A stretch of 64,000 nt of DNA, from NCBI GenBank assembly GCA_030765405.1, contig JAVCCP010000007.1:1-64000 (forward strand), in the 5' to 3' direction. Within the stretch, counting starts at the first letter, position 1. Each line of letters starts with the position of its first letter. Shown here in pieces: positions 18,687 through 28,838 of the stretch. The translations under genes and the position numbers were made by a program. The notes below the pieces were generated by a model. That model was not told the origin of the DNA, did no database searches, and worked only from the letters and a program-made list of their open reading frames with translations. The DNA is from Candidatus Ancaeobacter aquaticus. Its GTDB lineage: Bacteria > Auribacterota > Ancaeobacteria > Ancaeobacterales > Ancaeobacteraceae.

Positions 18687-19349
18687 GTTAAGGAATTTAA
18701 TAATCAAAGGTATCGTGATGAGTATGGTTTTTGTAATCAGCACAGCATTTTATTGCAGAAATATTTAAAAAAAGAATATAATGTTTTAGATATTGGATGT
18801 GGTTCTGGATTATTAGCTGCTTCAATTAAGAATAATGTTAATAACGTTGTTGGTGTGGATCTTAGTTTTAGTATGCTTAAGCATACATTAGAAAAAAATA
18901 TACCATGTTGTCTTGCAAATATTGATGGAATACATTTATCATTTAAGGATAAATGTTTTGACTTAGTTTTTGCAGGAGAGATCATAGAGCATCTTTACGA
19001 TACTAGTTTTTTTCTCAGAGAAATAAAACGTGTTTTAAAAGAATCTGGAATATTAATACTTACAACCCCTAATTTGGCATCATTAGGACGAAGATTGATG
19101 CTTTTGGTGGGTAAAAATCCATTGATTGAAAGTTCTTTGGATATTGATTCTGAAAATATTCCGGCTGGACACATTAGGTATTTTGTTAAGAGTGCTTTAG
19201 AGAAGTTACTAATAAAGTCTGGTTTTGAAATTATAAAAATCTCATCTGATGAAGTAATCCTTGATATGAATGGAAGAATTAAGTCAGTATTGTTAGCTAA
19301 ATTATTTCCTGAAATAGGTAGATGTTTGATTGTTGTGTGTAGGACTTAG
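18678..19349 (+). CDS. Class I SAM-dependent methyltransferase
   Basis: The 223-residue protein has NVLDIGCGSGLLA as motif I, VDLSFSML at the end of beta 2, and FAGEIIEHLYD, all standard for Methyltransf_11/25-like enzymes. Its start codon is the last of three ATGs in a 13-bp tandem repeat; the other two lead into stop codons after six residues. No good Shine-Dalgarno site precedes it. It ends just before a large membrane protein. The substrate is unknown. Confidence 0.83.
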   Translation: MVNVKEFNNQRYRDEYGFCNQHSILLQKYLKKEYNVLDIGCGSGLLAASIKNNVNNVVGVDLSFSMLKHTLEKNIPCCLANIDGIHLSFKDKCFDLVFAGEIIEHLYDTSFFLREIKRVLKESGILILTTPNLASLGRRLMLLVGKNPLIESSLDIDSENIPAGHIRYFVKSALEKLLIKSGFEIIKISSDEVILDMNGRIKSVLLAKLFPEIGRCLIVVCRT

Positions 19350-19351
19350 AT

Positions 19352-22300
19352 TTGTTATTGGTAAATAATTATTTGGTATATTCTATACCTGTAAAGTATT
19401 CTTTCTTGAGATATTTAATGCATGAGAACACTGAAAATAAAATATTAAAAAACTATATTAACAATTTCATTTCAAAATATTTAGATTTGTTAATAATTGT
19501 TTTGTTAGGATGTATACCATTATTATGGTATACAAAGGATTGTTTAATAGCTGGCGGTGATTTTAGTAATTTATTAAACTCGATTAATTCTTCTTCACAC
19601 TATCTCTTTCCCTGGACAAATACTGCATTAGGTGACTTTGGTATAGTCTCTTGTACTAGTCTCTCATATTATATATTCTTTTTCATTCTTGATGGTTTAG
19701 GATTAAATCCTGTTTTGGTTCAAAAAATATGGATGATTTTCTTTTTTATGCTTTCTGGTGTTTGTATGCGTTATTTTATCAGAACTATAGCGTCAGATAT
19801 AAATAAGAAATATGTAGTTATGTCAATTATTAGCTCAGCTTTTTATATGATTAATTTTTATGTTATTAATGTGAGGCCCTCTTTGCTATGTGTTAATGGA
19901 ATATATGCATGTACTCCTTTAATTATGGCTTTTATATATAAGATGCTAGTTGTACGGAAAAAACAATTTAGATATGCTATTTTAACGTCATTATCTACCT
20001 TGTTATTGATTTCTGGTGCTGTAAATCCACCTGTTATGGCTGTTTTTCTATTTATTCAGATTTTATTTATTTTTTATTTGTTGTTTTTTTCGAACAATCC
20101 CATTGAATTTATAAAAAGCATAAAATATATCTTATTATGTATATTTATCTCTATTCTTATAAATTTATGGTGGTTAATTCCTTTTTATAAATTGCTTTTT
20201 TGTTATAAAGCATATGCAGTATATATGCCGGTGTATTGGAATCCAGGTTCTTTCATTAAAGATACTTTTGTATTAGCTGGTTCTTGGGCTTGGGGAGATG
20301 GTTATTATCCGATAAGTTATCCAGTTTATCAAAATATATTTGTAAAATATACTATGTATTTAATACCTTGCATTGTTTTTTCAGTATTATTAATTAAAAA
20401 TAATAAGTTTAAAAAAATATCTTATTTCTTTTTAATAGTATCTTTTATAGGCATATTATTGTCAAAAGGTAGGGGTGGGGTATCTGGGAATATTTTTGTT
20501 TATCTTTTTGATAATTTTCCTCTATTTTGGATGTTTAGAGAGCCTTATTCAAAATTTAGTGTGTTAACTGTTTTGGGATATTCTGTCTTGTTAGGTGTGT
20601 GTGTTCAGAGTGTTTTTGATAAAGTTATAAAATATAATAAAAGATTATCAATATATGTTCCTTTTGTTGTCTTATTAATTGTATTTTTTGCAGGTTGGCC
20701 GATATTTACTAAATATTTCATAGATCAAACTGATAGAGGTTTTATATCTTCTTTTGTAAAAGTTCCAAAATATTGGGATGAGAGCGCGTCATATATGAAT
20801 AATAAGAATGATAACTTTAGACTTCTCGAAATGCCGGAAAATAAGAGCGCTTATACAATGTTGGGGTGGGATAATGGATTTAGTGGTGCTTCTCCAGATA
20901 GATCATTTTTTAAAAAGCCGGTAATTACAAGCAGTCTATATTCTCCTAATATTATACAATATTATTACTATATGTTTAGGGATTATAATTATGGTGTAGC
21001 TAGAAGATTATTTAAATTATTTAATGTAAAGTATGTATTTCAGCGTAATGATTTTATGTGGACAATTTTTGGGTCATGGCATCCAAAAAAAGCACGATTA
21101 TTCCTTCAAAATAAATTAGGACTGCAAAAAGAAAAGTCATTTGGGCTTGTTGATTTTTACAATACAGGAATAAATGCTGAAAATGTTTATTTGAAAGATA
21201 GTATAGATATAATAGTAGGTGGTTTTAATGCTTTGCAATTACTGAGTTATACAAAATATATGGATAATCCATCTATAAGTTTTTGGGGAATTAAACAAGA
21301 ATTGAAAAATGAAAAACTTTATAAATATTCAAAAAGAATAATATTTTCAGAGGGATCAGATAAGTGGATAATGCGTTTATTGCCTGAATTATGTAAATTT
21401 AATCCGGAAAAAAAGTTGGGGTGGAAAGATCATGATTATAAGATTGGGTGGAGTCTAAGGAATAATTTTTATGGGGGAGAGTGGCTTGAAGAAGAAGATC
21501 AAAAGTTTATAAATGGTGATTTTTTTGAAAATAATGGGGCCATTTTTACAACTGGTGAAGCTCCTTTTAACTTTGAATGGAGCATTAATAATAAAGATGA
21601 TTATTATATTGGAATGAAATATTATGTTTCAGGTTTTGATGATAAAGTTATATTAAAGGTTAATAGTGAAGATATTGGATATAACAAATTGACTCAGAGT
21701 TTGCCTAGTATGAGATGGGTTGTAAAGAAGAAATCACTATCTCCGGGAAAACATAAAATATCAATATTAAATAAAGGGAAAAGTGCGACTGTAGATTCTG
21801 TTGTTTTTTTTACTGACAGAGATATTAAAAAAGCTCATAAAAAAGCTGAAGAAATTGTTAAAGATAAAGATAAGTTATTTCTATTCTCATTAAATAACAA
21901 AGATTCATTTGATAAAAAATTCAGAATTATTGAGGATGAACAGTTTAGAATAAGTGTTTGTGCTTCTAATATAGATGTTTCTGATGAACAAAGAATAAAA
22001 TTTTATATAGATGATAAACAATTTGAAGGGACTATTGAAAAAGAAAAATTGACAGAGATTGATACTGTAAAATTAACAAAAGGCATTCATTCAATTAGAG
22101 CCGGTGAAGGATGTAATAATGTTATAGTAAAAATATTTATCGAAAACAAAGAAAATACCCAGTATTATAAGAATATTTCTGAAAAAAAATATGGTCCATC
22201 AAGATTGGTTATTGAACATTTCGAAATTGATAAACCTATGTTTTTGATTTTTAATGAAAAATATCATGATGGATGGAAGGCTTATAATATGACTAATAAA

Positions 22301-22561
22301 CAGAAATTTTATACAGGGTTCATGACTTTTATGAATGTTTTTATACCTAGAAATAACTTCAAAGAGATTAAGGATCACGTAATGGTAAATGGATATGCAA
22401 ATGCATTTTATTTACCTAAAGCCGGTAATTATAATATTTTATTAGAGTTTGAGCCTCAAAATGGTTATGATAAAGGTTTATTTATTTCTCTAATTACTGG
22501 TATTTTGTGTATAATATTTTTAGTTGTGAATTTATTTAGGAAAAGAATAATTAAAATTTAG
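19352..22561 (+). CDS. Very large polytopic membrane protein, AftD/YfhO-like putative GT-C glycosyltransferase (long form)
   Basis: The product has up to 1069 residues. A first span near residues 45-60 is followed by AGGD, which places an acidic residue in the first outer loop as in GT-C enzymes. About ten further spans reach roughly residue 455. Then comes a large outer region with two beta-sandwich-like domains (one with SLSPGKHKISI) and a final span near the C-terminus. Blocks such as FVLAGSWAWGD, FREPYSKF and FNVKYVFQRND recur in three paralogues in the window. The start may be TTG 19352 (AGGA at 19341) or ATG 19418. The fold is reminiscent of the DUF3367 arabinofuranosyltransferases; activity is inferred. 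Confidence 0.72.
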   Translation: MLLVNNYLVYSIPVKYSFLRYLMHENTENKILKNYINNFISKYLDLLIIVLLGCIPLLWYTKDCLIAGGDFSNLLNSINSSSHYLFPWTNTALGDFGIVSCTSLSYYIFFFILDGLGLNPVLVQKIWMIFFFMLSGVCMRYFIRTIASDINKKYVVMSIISSAFYMINFYVINVRPSLLCVNGIYACTPLIMAFIYKMLVVRKKQFRYAILTSLSTLLLISGAVNPPVMAVFLFIQILFIFYLLFFSNNPIEFIKSIKYILLCIFISILINLWWLIPFYKLLFCYKAYAVYMPVYWNPGSFIKDTFVLAGSWAWGDGYYPISYPVYQNIFVKYTMYLIPCIVFSVLLIKNNKFKKISYFFLIVSFIGILLSKGRGGVSGNIFVYLFDNFPLFWMFREPYSKFSVLTVLGYSVLLGVCVQSVFDKVIKYNKRLSIYVPFVVLLIVFFAGWPIFTKYFIDQTDRGFISSFVKVPKYWDESASYMNNKNDNFRLLEMPENKSAYTMLGWDNGFSGASPDRSFFKKPVITSSLYSPNIIQYYYYMFRDYNYGVARRLFKLFNVKYVFQRNDFMWTIFGSWHPKKARLFLQNKLGLQKEKSFGLVDFYNTGINAENVYLKDSIDIIVGGFNALQLLSYTKYMDNPSISFWGIKQELKNEKLYKYSKRIIFSEGSDKWIMRLLPELCKFNPEKKLGWKDHDYKIGWSLRNNFYGGEWLEEEDQKFINGDFFENNGAIFTTGEAPFNFEWSINNKDDYYIGMKYYVSGFDDKVILKVNSEDIGYNKLTQSLPSMRWVVKKKSLSPGKHKISILNKGKSATVDSVVFFTDRDIKKAHKKAEEIVKDKDKLFLFSLNNKDSFDKKFRIIEDEQFRISVCASNIDVSDEQRIKFYIDDKQFEGTIEKEKLTEIDTVKLTKGIHSIRAGEGCNNVIVKIFIENKENTQYYKNISEKKYGPSRLVIEHFEIDKPMFLIFNEKYHDGWKAYNMTNKQKFYTGFMTFMNVFIPRNNFKEIKDHVMVNGYANAFYLPKAGNYNILLEFEPQNGYDKGLFISLITGILCIIFLVVNLFRKRIIKI

Positions 22562-22621
22562 TTAAGTATATTTAAAAATAATTAGTGATTATTGTGGAAA
22601 TATTGTTCCGGAGTTATGGAT

Positions 22622-23779
22622 ATGACAAATAAAATTATTGAAAAAGAAATTGCTGTTGTTGGACATGTTACTGAAGTTTATGGTCCAGTTCAAGCACTTA
22701 CCAATTATTTGAAAAAGCAAGGCAAAAACATCATATTTATTTCTAATCCATTTGCATATTGTTCTTTAGAGAAATCTATAGCTTGTATTTATAAAGATAA
22801 AATGGAAGTGAAAAGTATAGATGGTCCTAAAAATCCAACATTCAAGAAACTTTATGCATTGTATTATATAAGAAGCTCATTATTTACATTTATTCAAGTT
22901 GTAAAAAGGAGGAAGAGAGTAGGGCTATATATTGGTATTGATAATCTAAATGCATTTATTGGATTAATTCTTAAAAAGTTGGGTTATGTAGATAAAGTTG
23001 TTTATTATGTAATTGATTATACAAAAAAAAGATTCCTATTAGGTTTTTTTAACTGGTTATATCATTTTATAGATAGAATATGTATAAAAAATGCGGACTA
23101 TATATGGAATATATCTTCAAGAATTGCTGATGTGAGAGAATCACAAGGTGTTAATATGGAAAGAAATCTTGTTGTGCCTGTTGGGGTGGAACTTGAAAAG
23201 ATAAAAAAACCTAATGATTCAGAAAGAGATAAGAATTTGCTTGTTGCTGTAAGTCATTTGACTGAGTCCAAGGGAATACAGCTTATTATTGATGTTATGT
23301 CAGATTTAAGGAATGAGTTATCTGCAGTAAAGCTTCATATAATAGGAACTGGTCCGTATGAATCAGTCTTAATAGATATGGTAAAAAAAATGGGGTTAGA
23401 TGAATATATTAAATTCTTAGGACCTATGAATCATGATGATTTGTTTGCTTATCTACCTAAATGTGGTATTGCGTTGGCAACATATACAGAGGATCCTGAT
23501 AGTATTACATATTATGCAGACCCAACAAAACCTAAAGAGTATTTAGCATGTGGTTTGCCGGTAATTATTACTAAAGTTCCATGGATTGCTGAAGCTATTG
23601 ATAATAAGCATATGGGTATTGCGATTCATTATAAAAAAGATGATCTTAAAAATGCTATTATAAAGATGTTGCAAGACAGTGATTTTTATGATGAATGTAG
23701 AATAAATGCTTTTGATTTTGCATCTAAACTTTCATGGGATCAGATATATGATAAGGCATTAGATGAATCTAGAATTTAA
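22622..23779 (+). CDS. GT4-like glycosyltransferase
   Basis: The 385-residue GT-B protein starts with an IAVVGHVTEVYGPV loop, and its donor domain opens with AVSHLTESKGIQ. The usual EX7E motif is altered; the matching region reads ADPTKPKEYLACGLPV, as in some divergent GT4 members. I chose ATG 22622 because GGAG at 22610-22613 is eight bases upstream; an in-frame TTG at 22592 and ATG 22616 are weaker. It follows a large membrane protein and precedes a methyltransferase, all on the same strand. Confidence 0.83.
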   Translation: MTNKIIEKEIAVVGHVTEVYGPVQALTNYLKKQGKNIIFISNPFAYCSLEKSIACIYKDKMEVKSIDGPKNPTFKKLYALYYIRSSLFTFIQVVKRRKRVGLYIGIDNLNAFIGLILKKLGYVDKVVYYVIDYTKKRFLLGFFNWLYHFIDRICIKNADYIWNISSRIADVRESQGVNMERNLVVPVGVELEKIKKPNDSERDKNLLVAVSHLTESKGIQLIIDVMSDLRNELSAVKLHIIGTGPYESVLIDMVKKMGLDEYIKFLGPMNHDDLFAYLPKCGIALATYTEDPDSITYYADPTKPKEYLACGLPVIITKVPWIAEAIDNKHMGIAIHYKKDDLKNAIIKMLQDSDFYDECRINAFDFASKLSWDQIYDKALDESRI

Positions 23780-23806
23780 AATGGATACATATTATAAGAG
23801 CTATTA

Positions 23807-24535
23807 ATGAAGACGAAAGTAGACATTTCAAAACAATTCTTTGATAATAAAGCTCAAGACGTAAACACGTCTTTTATTAGAACGGTTTCGCTTTCTCAAA
23901 AAAATGAGTTTGATTTAATTAGGAAAAACATCAGTGAAAAGCCAAGAGAGAGCACTATACTTGACATTGGAGGTGGTTGGGGGAGGATTTCACTGTTTTT
24001 TCTTAAGGAGGGGTTTTCTGTAACCGTAGTTGATGTATCTATAGGAGCGTTAAACACTCTTAATACTATTTATACAAATGAGAAAAATGATGCATGGGGG
24101 AATTTAGAAACTATAGAAGGTGATCTTTCAAAGTTAGGCAATATCGGGACATATGATATTGTGTTTTGTATAGCAATCTTGCATCATGCTGATTCAATAA
24201 AAAACATTTTAGACAAAGCATATAAATCGTTAAAAAGAGGCGGACGTTTGATTGTTTTAGAGCCTAATCCTATGAATTTGTTATGGTATATTTTTATATT
24301 CTATCAAAGGATGTGGAAAGTAGAAAAAGGAATATTGCGGTGTCGTAGAAATAGTATTATTCAATATTTAAAAGATTCAGATTTTAATTCAATAAAAGTT
24401 GAAGGTTATGGGATGTTTCCTAATTGTATATTTAATTTCTCGGAAAAATTGTTAAAAATAAATGCTTCAGTAATACCTAATTTATCATTTCTAAAAGAAT
24501 TTGCATTATTTAATATCTATACAGGTATTAAATAA
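23807..24535 (+). CDS. Class I SAM-dependent methyltransferase
   Basis: The 242-residue protein shows TILDIGGGWGRISL as motif I, VVDVSIGAL after beta 2, FCIAILHHADS and LKRGGRLIVLEPNP, typical of UbiE/Methyltransf_11-like enzymes. The C-terminal 80 residues are less conserved. It is followed by a 167-base gap, so it may end a transcription unit. The substrate is unknown. Confidence 0.84.
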   Translation: MKTKVDISKQFFDNKAQDVNTSFIRTVSLSQKNEFDLIRKNISEKPRESTILDIGGGWGRISLFFLKEGFSVTVVDVSIGALNTLNTIYTNEKNDAWGNLETIEGDLSKLGNIGTYDIVFCIAILHHADSIKNILDKAYKSLKRGGRLIVLEPNPMNLLWYIFIFYQRMWKVEKGILRCRRNSIIQYLKDSDFNSIKVEGYGMFPNCIFNFSEKLLKINASVIPNLSFLKEFALFNIYTGIK

Positions 24536-24561
24536 ATTCTATCTATCGTTCAATCAATTAC

Positions 24562-24597
24562 TTCTATAATATTTATTAATTTTTATTCTATAATATT
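24562..24597 (+). repeat. 12-bp direct repeat in intergenic gap
   Basis: TTCTATAATATT occurs at 24562-24573 and again at 24586-24597, in an AT-rich intergenic stretch. It may be a chance repeat in low-complexity sequence. The rest of the 167-base gap shows only a candidate promoter. Confidence 0.4.
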
Positions 24598-24622
24598 GTT
24601 TTATATAAACTAAGAAATAATA

Positions 24623-24651
24623 TTGATATTGAGTGGGTAATATTATAAACT
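24623..24651 (+). promoter_or_regulatory. Candidate sigma-70-type promoter
   Basis: TTGATA (24623-24628) and TAAACT (24646-24651) are 17 bases apart and lie 52 bases before the next start codon, in the longest intergenic gap of the AT-rich block. The -35 matches consensus at five of six positions, the -10 at four. In AT-rich sequence such matches arise by chance, so support is moderate. Confidence 0.35.
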
Positions 24652-24702
24652 TTATGATCTGCAAACTCTTGTGGTAAAAGATGTTATAGGAGTGTAAAAG
24701 CT

Positions 24703-26193
24703 ATGGCAAATATTTTATTTATAGATAGGGGTATCCCTAACATTGGGATAGCTTATATGTCTTCATACTTAAATAAGCACAATCATAATGTGCACTATTT
24801 TAGGGCTTCATTAAAATCAATGTTTGTCCCCAATCTTGAGATAGAAATAGACTCATATATAACTGATGTTTTGCATGAGAAAGTTGATATATTTTGTATA
24901 TCAATAATGGCAATAAATTGGTCCTGGGTTAAAGAAAAAGTAAAGATTTTAAAACAAAAATATCCTTCTATCCCAGTATTAGTTGGAGGACCTTTTGCTA
25001 CAACATCTCCTGATGTTATATTAAATTATTCAGAAGTAGATTATGTCTGTATAGGGGATGGAGAAAAGCCTTTATTAGATATTGCAAATAGCATTGATTT
25101 AGGTTCATTATCTACTGATATTGTTGATATATGCAATATTTCATTCAAAGATAATAATGTACCTGTTATAAAAGATATGACTTTTTATGTTAATAACCTA
25201 GATGATTATCCATTTCCGGATTTTAGTATTTTTGAGGGTCAATTCTCAAAACATTATTTTAAATATCCGGGTATAATAACTAGTCGCGGATGTCCGTTTT
25301 CTTGTACATATTGTACATGTCCCGGTTTAAAGGAAATATATTCAAAAGTAGGTAATTTTGTAAGACAGCACAGTGTAGAATATATGATTGAATATTTGAG
25401 TAAGTTAAAGATAGATTATGGATGTAAATCTTTTATTGTTAATGATGATATTTTCTTCCTTAACAAGGAATGGCTGAGAAAATTTGCACATGAATATAAA
25501 AAGAAAGTTAATATACCTATAACGTGTTTAGGTAATCCTAATTGTGTGGATGATGAAGTGGCAACTTTGTTGCATGAAGTTGGATGCAAGTTGGTGATTT
25601 TTGGTCTTCAAAGTGGATCAGAAGCTGTAAGAAGAAAAATAAAAAGGTTTGAAACGAATCAAAAAGTTATTCAAATGGCAAATTCTTTTAAAAAAGCTAA
25701 TGTGCATTTTTCAATAAATCACATTTTTGATTTTCCTTTTGAGGATATAAAGAGCATATATGAAAGTGCATGTTTGTATAATGAAATTAGGCCAAATATG
25801 ATAGATCCTTTTTCATTGGTATATTTTCCAAAGGCTGAAATTGTTAAGGATGCAGTTCAGTTAGGATACCTTACAAAAAAAGAAGAGGAGCTTATAGAAT
25901 TAGGGGAAGTAAGTGGCCAAGTAAACCCATATAATACAAAAAGAGATTCGAACTATAAAAGATATAACCTTTTTTATAATATGATACCTTTAATGCCAAA
26001 AGCGTTTGTGGATTTTATTTTGGTTTCACAAGAAAGATTTATTAAATTTTCAAAATTATTATCTTATATGCCGGGATTTACCGCTGCATTTGTTAAGTTG
26101 ATTCTTGCTTTTAAAAATCGAACGCAATTTATACAGCTTTCGTTTCTTCCTGACCTAATATATTATTTTAAACGAAAACTTCTGTGTAAATGA
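24703..26193 (+). CDS. Cobalamin-binding-domain radical SAM enzyme (type B)
   Basis: The 496-residue protein has a B12-type N-domain (GGPFATTSP, CIGDGEKP) and radical SAM ligands Cys197, Cys201 and Cys204 in GCPFSCTYC; another Cys follows at 206. The DxHxxG motif is absent. It resembles the protein at 13410-14765 and is followed by a type A enzyme, so the order is reversed relative to the earlier pair. TAGGAG at 24687-24692 is a suitable ribosome site. A longer C-terminal tail of about 60 residues is hydrophobic and basic. Confidence 0.9.
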   Translation: MANILFIDRGIPNIGIAYMSSYLNKHNHNVHYFRASLKSMFVPNLEIEIDSYITDVLHEKVDIFCISIMAINWSWVKEKVKILKQKYPSIPVLVGGPFATTSPDVILNYSEVDYVCIGDGEKPLLDIANSIDLGSLSTDIVDICNISFKDNNVPVIKDMTFYVNNLDDYPFPDFSIFEGQFSKHYFKYPGIITSRGCPFSCTYCTCPGLKEIYSKVGNFVRQHSVEYMIEYLSKLKIDYGCKSFIVNDDIFFLNKEWLRKFAHEYKKKVNIPITCLGNPNCVDDEVATLLHEVGCKLVIFGLQSGSEAVRRKIKRFETNQKVIQMANSFKKANVHFSINHIFDFPFEDIKSIYESACLYNEIRPNMIDPFSLVYFPKAEIVKDAVQLGYLTKKEEELIELGEVSGQVNPYNTKRDSNYKRYNLFYNMIPLMPKAFVDFILVSQERFIKFSKLLSYMPGFTAAFVKLILAFKNRTQFIQLSFLPDLIYYFKRKLLCK

Positions 26194-26215
26194 TAATCAA
26201 TTATTTTGGTAAAAA

Positions 26216-27700
26216 ATGACAAATTCTAAAAAGATTTTATTAGTATATCCTGGGAAGCAGGGAGCAACTTTTCCTGAATTGCCATTGCCAATTCTTTATC
26301 TTTCATATGCATTAAGGGAAGCCGGGTTTTTCCCGCACGTATTAGATATGCGTTTAGATGACTATAAATTAGTTTGTCCACAGGATTATTTGTTTATTGG
26401 TGTCAGTGTTTTAACCGGTCCTCCGATAAAATATGGTCTCCAATTTGCGAAATTCGTTAAAAATATATGCCCGGAAGTTCCAATTGTATGGGGTGGGATA
26501 CATACATCATTATTACCTGAACAAACTTTAAAGAGTGATTTAGTGGATTATGTAGTTTTTGGAGAGGGAGAGGATACTATTAAGGAGTTAGCAATAACCT
26601 TGAGTAATAAAGGGGATGTGTCATGTATTAAAGGTATTGGATATAAAACAGATGGGAAAACCTGTGTAAATGAGGCTAGAGAGTTTATTGACTTTACTAA
26701 AATACCGAAAGAATTACCTTATGAATTATTTCAAATGGATAGATATGTAATAGATATTTTTCCGATACACTCAAGCCGTGGTTGTCCATATAGATGTAGT
26801 TTTTGTTATAGCCTAGTATTTAATAAAAGACGTTGGCGGGCTAAGTCTGCTGTTACGGTATTAGATGAAATTGAATATGTTATTAATAAGTTTGGAGTTA
26901 GTCATATCAGTTTCACATGGGAGGATGAATTTTTTATTGATAAAGATAGAGTAAAAGATATATGTGAAGGAATTTTAGAGCGTAATATTAATATTAAATG
27001 GGATGCATTTTGTAGATTTAATCATTTTTATAAGTTTGAAGAAGACTATATAAGGTTACTGGAAAGATCAGGTTGTGCTTCATTATCATTTGGCGGAGAG
27101 TCAGGTTCTCAGAGAATGTTAGACGATATAATTACTAAAGATGTTGTAGTAGAACAGATGATAATAACTGCTAAAAAACTAGCAAAGACAAAGATTTGTC
27201 AAATTGTGAGCTTTATATCAGGTTTGCCTGAAGAAACAGACCGAGATATGGATTTGACATTTAAATTGATGGATAAACTTTATGAAATAAATCCTAATAT
27301 TTATTTAAATGGTTTATTTTTATATACTCCTTATCCTGGAACTAAACTTTTTGAATTGGTTGCGACAAAATATAATTATCAGATACCTGATTCTTTAGAG
27401 GCATGGGCTAATTTCGGTATATTTAGAAATGTAGGCGCAACATGGCAGACAGAAGACTATATGAAGAAATATAAAACTGTGTCAATATTGACGCGTTTTC
27501 CATTTTATAGAAATCAATTTAGATTAAAAGATATAGGAACAGTTATTGGTGGTGGTCGTTTTGATAAATTTCCATATAATATTATATACTATGTATTTAC
27601 ATCTTTGGCAAGATGGCGTTGGAAAAAGAAATATTTTAAATTCCCTATAGAGTGGTGGCTTTTGGAAAAGATCATGGAAAGGTATAGGGGATTTATATGA
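26216..27700 (+). CDS. Cobalamin-binding-domain radical SAM enzyme (type A)
   Basis: The 494-residue protein has a B12-type N-domain (GGIHTSLLPE, FGEGEDT) and radical SAM ligands Cys190, Cys194 and Cys197 in GCPYRCSFC. It matches the protein at 11852-13396 in length and in late blocks (TPYPGTKLFE, EAWANFG, and a closing basic WRWKKKYFKFP segment). It is the last gene before a terminator-like hairpin. The substrate is unknown; a glycan or lipid is likely from context. Confidence 0.9.
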   Translation: MTNSKKILLVYPGKQGATFPELPLPILYLSYALREAGFFPHVLDMRLDDYKLVCPQDYLFIGVSVLTGPPIKYGLQFAKFVKNICPEVPIVWGGIHTSLLPEQTLKSDLVDYVVFGEGEDTIKELAITLSNKGDVSCIKGIGYKTDGKTCVNEAREFIDFTKIPKELPYELFQMDRYVIDIFPIHSSRGCPYRCSFCYSLVFNKRRWRAKSAVTVLDEIEYVINKFGVSHISFTWEDEFFIDKDRVKDICEGILERNINIKWDAFCRFNHFYKFEEDYIRLLERSGCASLSFGGESGSQRMLDDIITKDVVVEQMIITAKKLAKTKICQIVSFISGLPEETDRDMDLTFKLMDKLYEINPNIYLNGLFLYTPYPGTKLFELVATKYNYQIPDSLEAWANFGIFRNVGATWQTEDYMKKYKTVSILTRFPFYRNQFRLKDIGTVIGGGRFDKFPYNIIYYVFTSLARWRWKKKYFKFPIEWWLLEKIMERYRGFI

Positions 27701-27744
27701 TGATTGTTGAACGAAATAAAACAATCTGATATAGTTTGTACAAG

Positions 27745-27784
27745 CACCTCCTCACTGCAATGTAGTGTGGAGGTGTCGTTTTAA
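27745..27784 (+). terminator. Intrinsic terminator-like hairpin
   Basis: CACCTCC (27745-27751) pairs with GGAGGTG (27769-27775); after one T-T mismatch, CACT pairs with AGTG, closing a 7-base loop. The stem is much more GC-rich than its surroundings and is followed by TCGTTTTAAA. It lies 45 bases after a stop codon and 35 bases before the next start. It probably ends the transcript of the preceding radical SAM pair, at least in part. Confidence 0.65.
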
Positions 27785-27818
27785 ACACAATATTTTATTA
27801 ATACAGGTTAATAATAAT

Positions 27819-28838
27819 ATGAAAGCAAAAATATTTTCTATAATAATACTTAATTGGAACGGTAAAAAATGGCTCAGGAAATGCATTGACAGTGTTTTGC
27901 AACAGAGCTTTAAAAAATATGAAATCATTTTTGTAGATAATAATTCAAGTGATGACTCTGTTAAATTTGTTGAAGAAAATTACCCATTCATTAAAGTTAT
28001 TAATAATGATCAAAATTTTGGGTATGCAAAAGGGAATAATATTGGTGCTGATATAGCATCTGGTGATTTTATTTTCTTTTTGAATAGTGATGCGTATATT
28101 GAAAAAGATTGTCTGGAGCATATTGATAGAGCTATATGTTCGAGCCAAAACAAGGTAAATATATTTGCGTTAAAAATGTTTTCTTACGATAAAGCAAAAA
28201 ACCTGTATCCAAATAATAGTTGGATGATCGTTGATGTTTTTGGTTATCCTCATTTAGGGGTAGAACCCTTTTATTCAGATGGAGCGGCATTGGTTATTAG
28301 TAGAAACTTGTTTGATAAATTAAAAGGATTTGATGAATATCATTTTATGTATGCTGAAGATATAGATTTATGTTGGCGGGCAAAATTAATTGGTTGCAAT
28401 GTTGTAGGGCTACAGGCGGCGATAGTTTATCATTCAGTAAGTGGTTCTAGTTTTGCCGCAGATAAAGACTCAAATATGCATATTACTTCTGTTAATAAGC
28501 GTTATCTTGTAGAAAGAAATACAATTCGTAATCTTCTAAAGAACTATTCTACAATAACTCTTTTATGGATAGTCCCGTTACTATTGTTAATGTATTTTAT
28601 TGAATGTTTTCTATGTATATTTTTGCGCAGGTCGGAGATGATCTACCATGTGTATATAAAAGCCTTACAATATAATTTTGCTATGTTAAAAAATACGATA
28701 GAGGAGAGAAATATAATTCAAAAAAAGAGAGTTGTTTCTGATATAGGTATATTTAAATATATGACATTTAGATTATCCAAGGTAAATCTGGTTAAAAAAG
28801 TTGGAATAAGTAATGTTTGTGTGAAAAATGAGAAGTAG
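27819..28838 (+). CDS. GT2-family glycosyltransferase with C-terminal membrane segment
   Basis: The 339-residue GT-A protein has IILNWNGKKWL at the start, FVDNNSSDDS, FLNSDAYI (the metal-binding DXD-like site) and a later MYAEDIDLCWR with the catalytic-base region. A hydrophobic segment lies near residues 248-275. I chose ATG 27819 because an in-frame GTG further upstream lies inside the terminator stem. It matches the protein at 35036-36055 along its whole length, including the membrane segment. A large membrane protein follows with an 11-base overlap. Confidence 0.88.
   Translation: MKAKIFSIIILNWNGKKWLRKCIDSVLQQSFKKYEIIFVDNNSSDDSVKFVEENYPFIKVINNDQNFGYAKGNNIGADIASGDFIFFLNSDAYIEKDCLEHIDRAICSSQNKVNIFALKMFSYDKAKNLYPNNSWMIVDVFGYPHLGVEPFYSDGAALVISRNLFDKLKGFDEYHFMYAEDIDLCWRAKLIGCNVVGLQAAIVYHSVSGSSFAADKDSNMHITSVNKRYLVERNTIRNLLKNYSTITLLWIVPLLLLMYFIECFLCIFLRRSEMIYHVYIKALQYNFAMLKNTIEERNIIQKKRVVSDIGIFKYMTFRLSKVNLVKKVGISNVCVKNEK

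Noticed and set aside
24536-24702. A small gene in the longest intergenic gap of the AT-rich block
   Set aside because: The 167 bases have many stops in all plus-strand frames and no ribosome site until the next real gene; only a candidate promoter and a short direct repeat are seen.
27765-27818. In-frame GTG extension of the GT2 gene
   Set aside because: The extension starts inside the terminator stem, and the added residues resemble nothing; ATG 27819 gives the same length as the paralogue at 35036.
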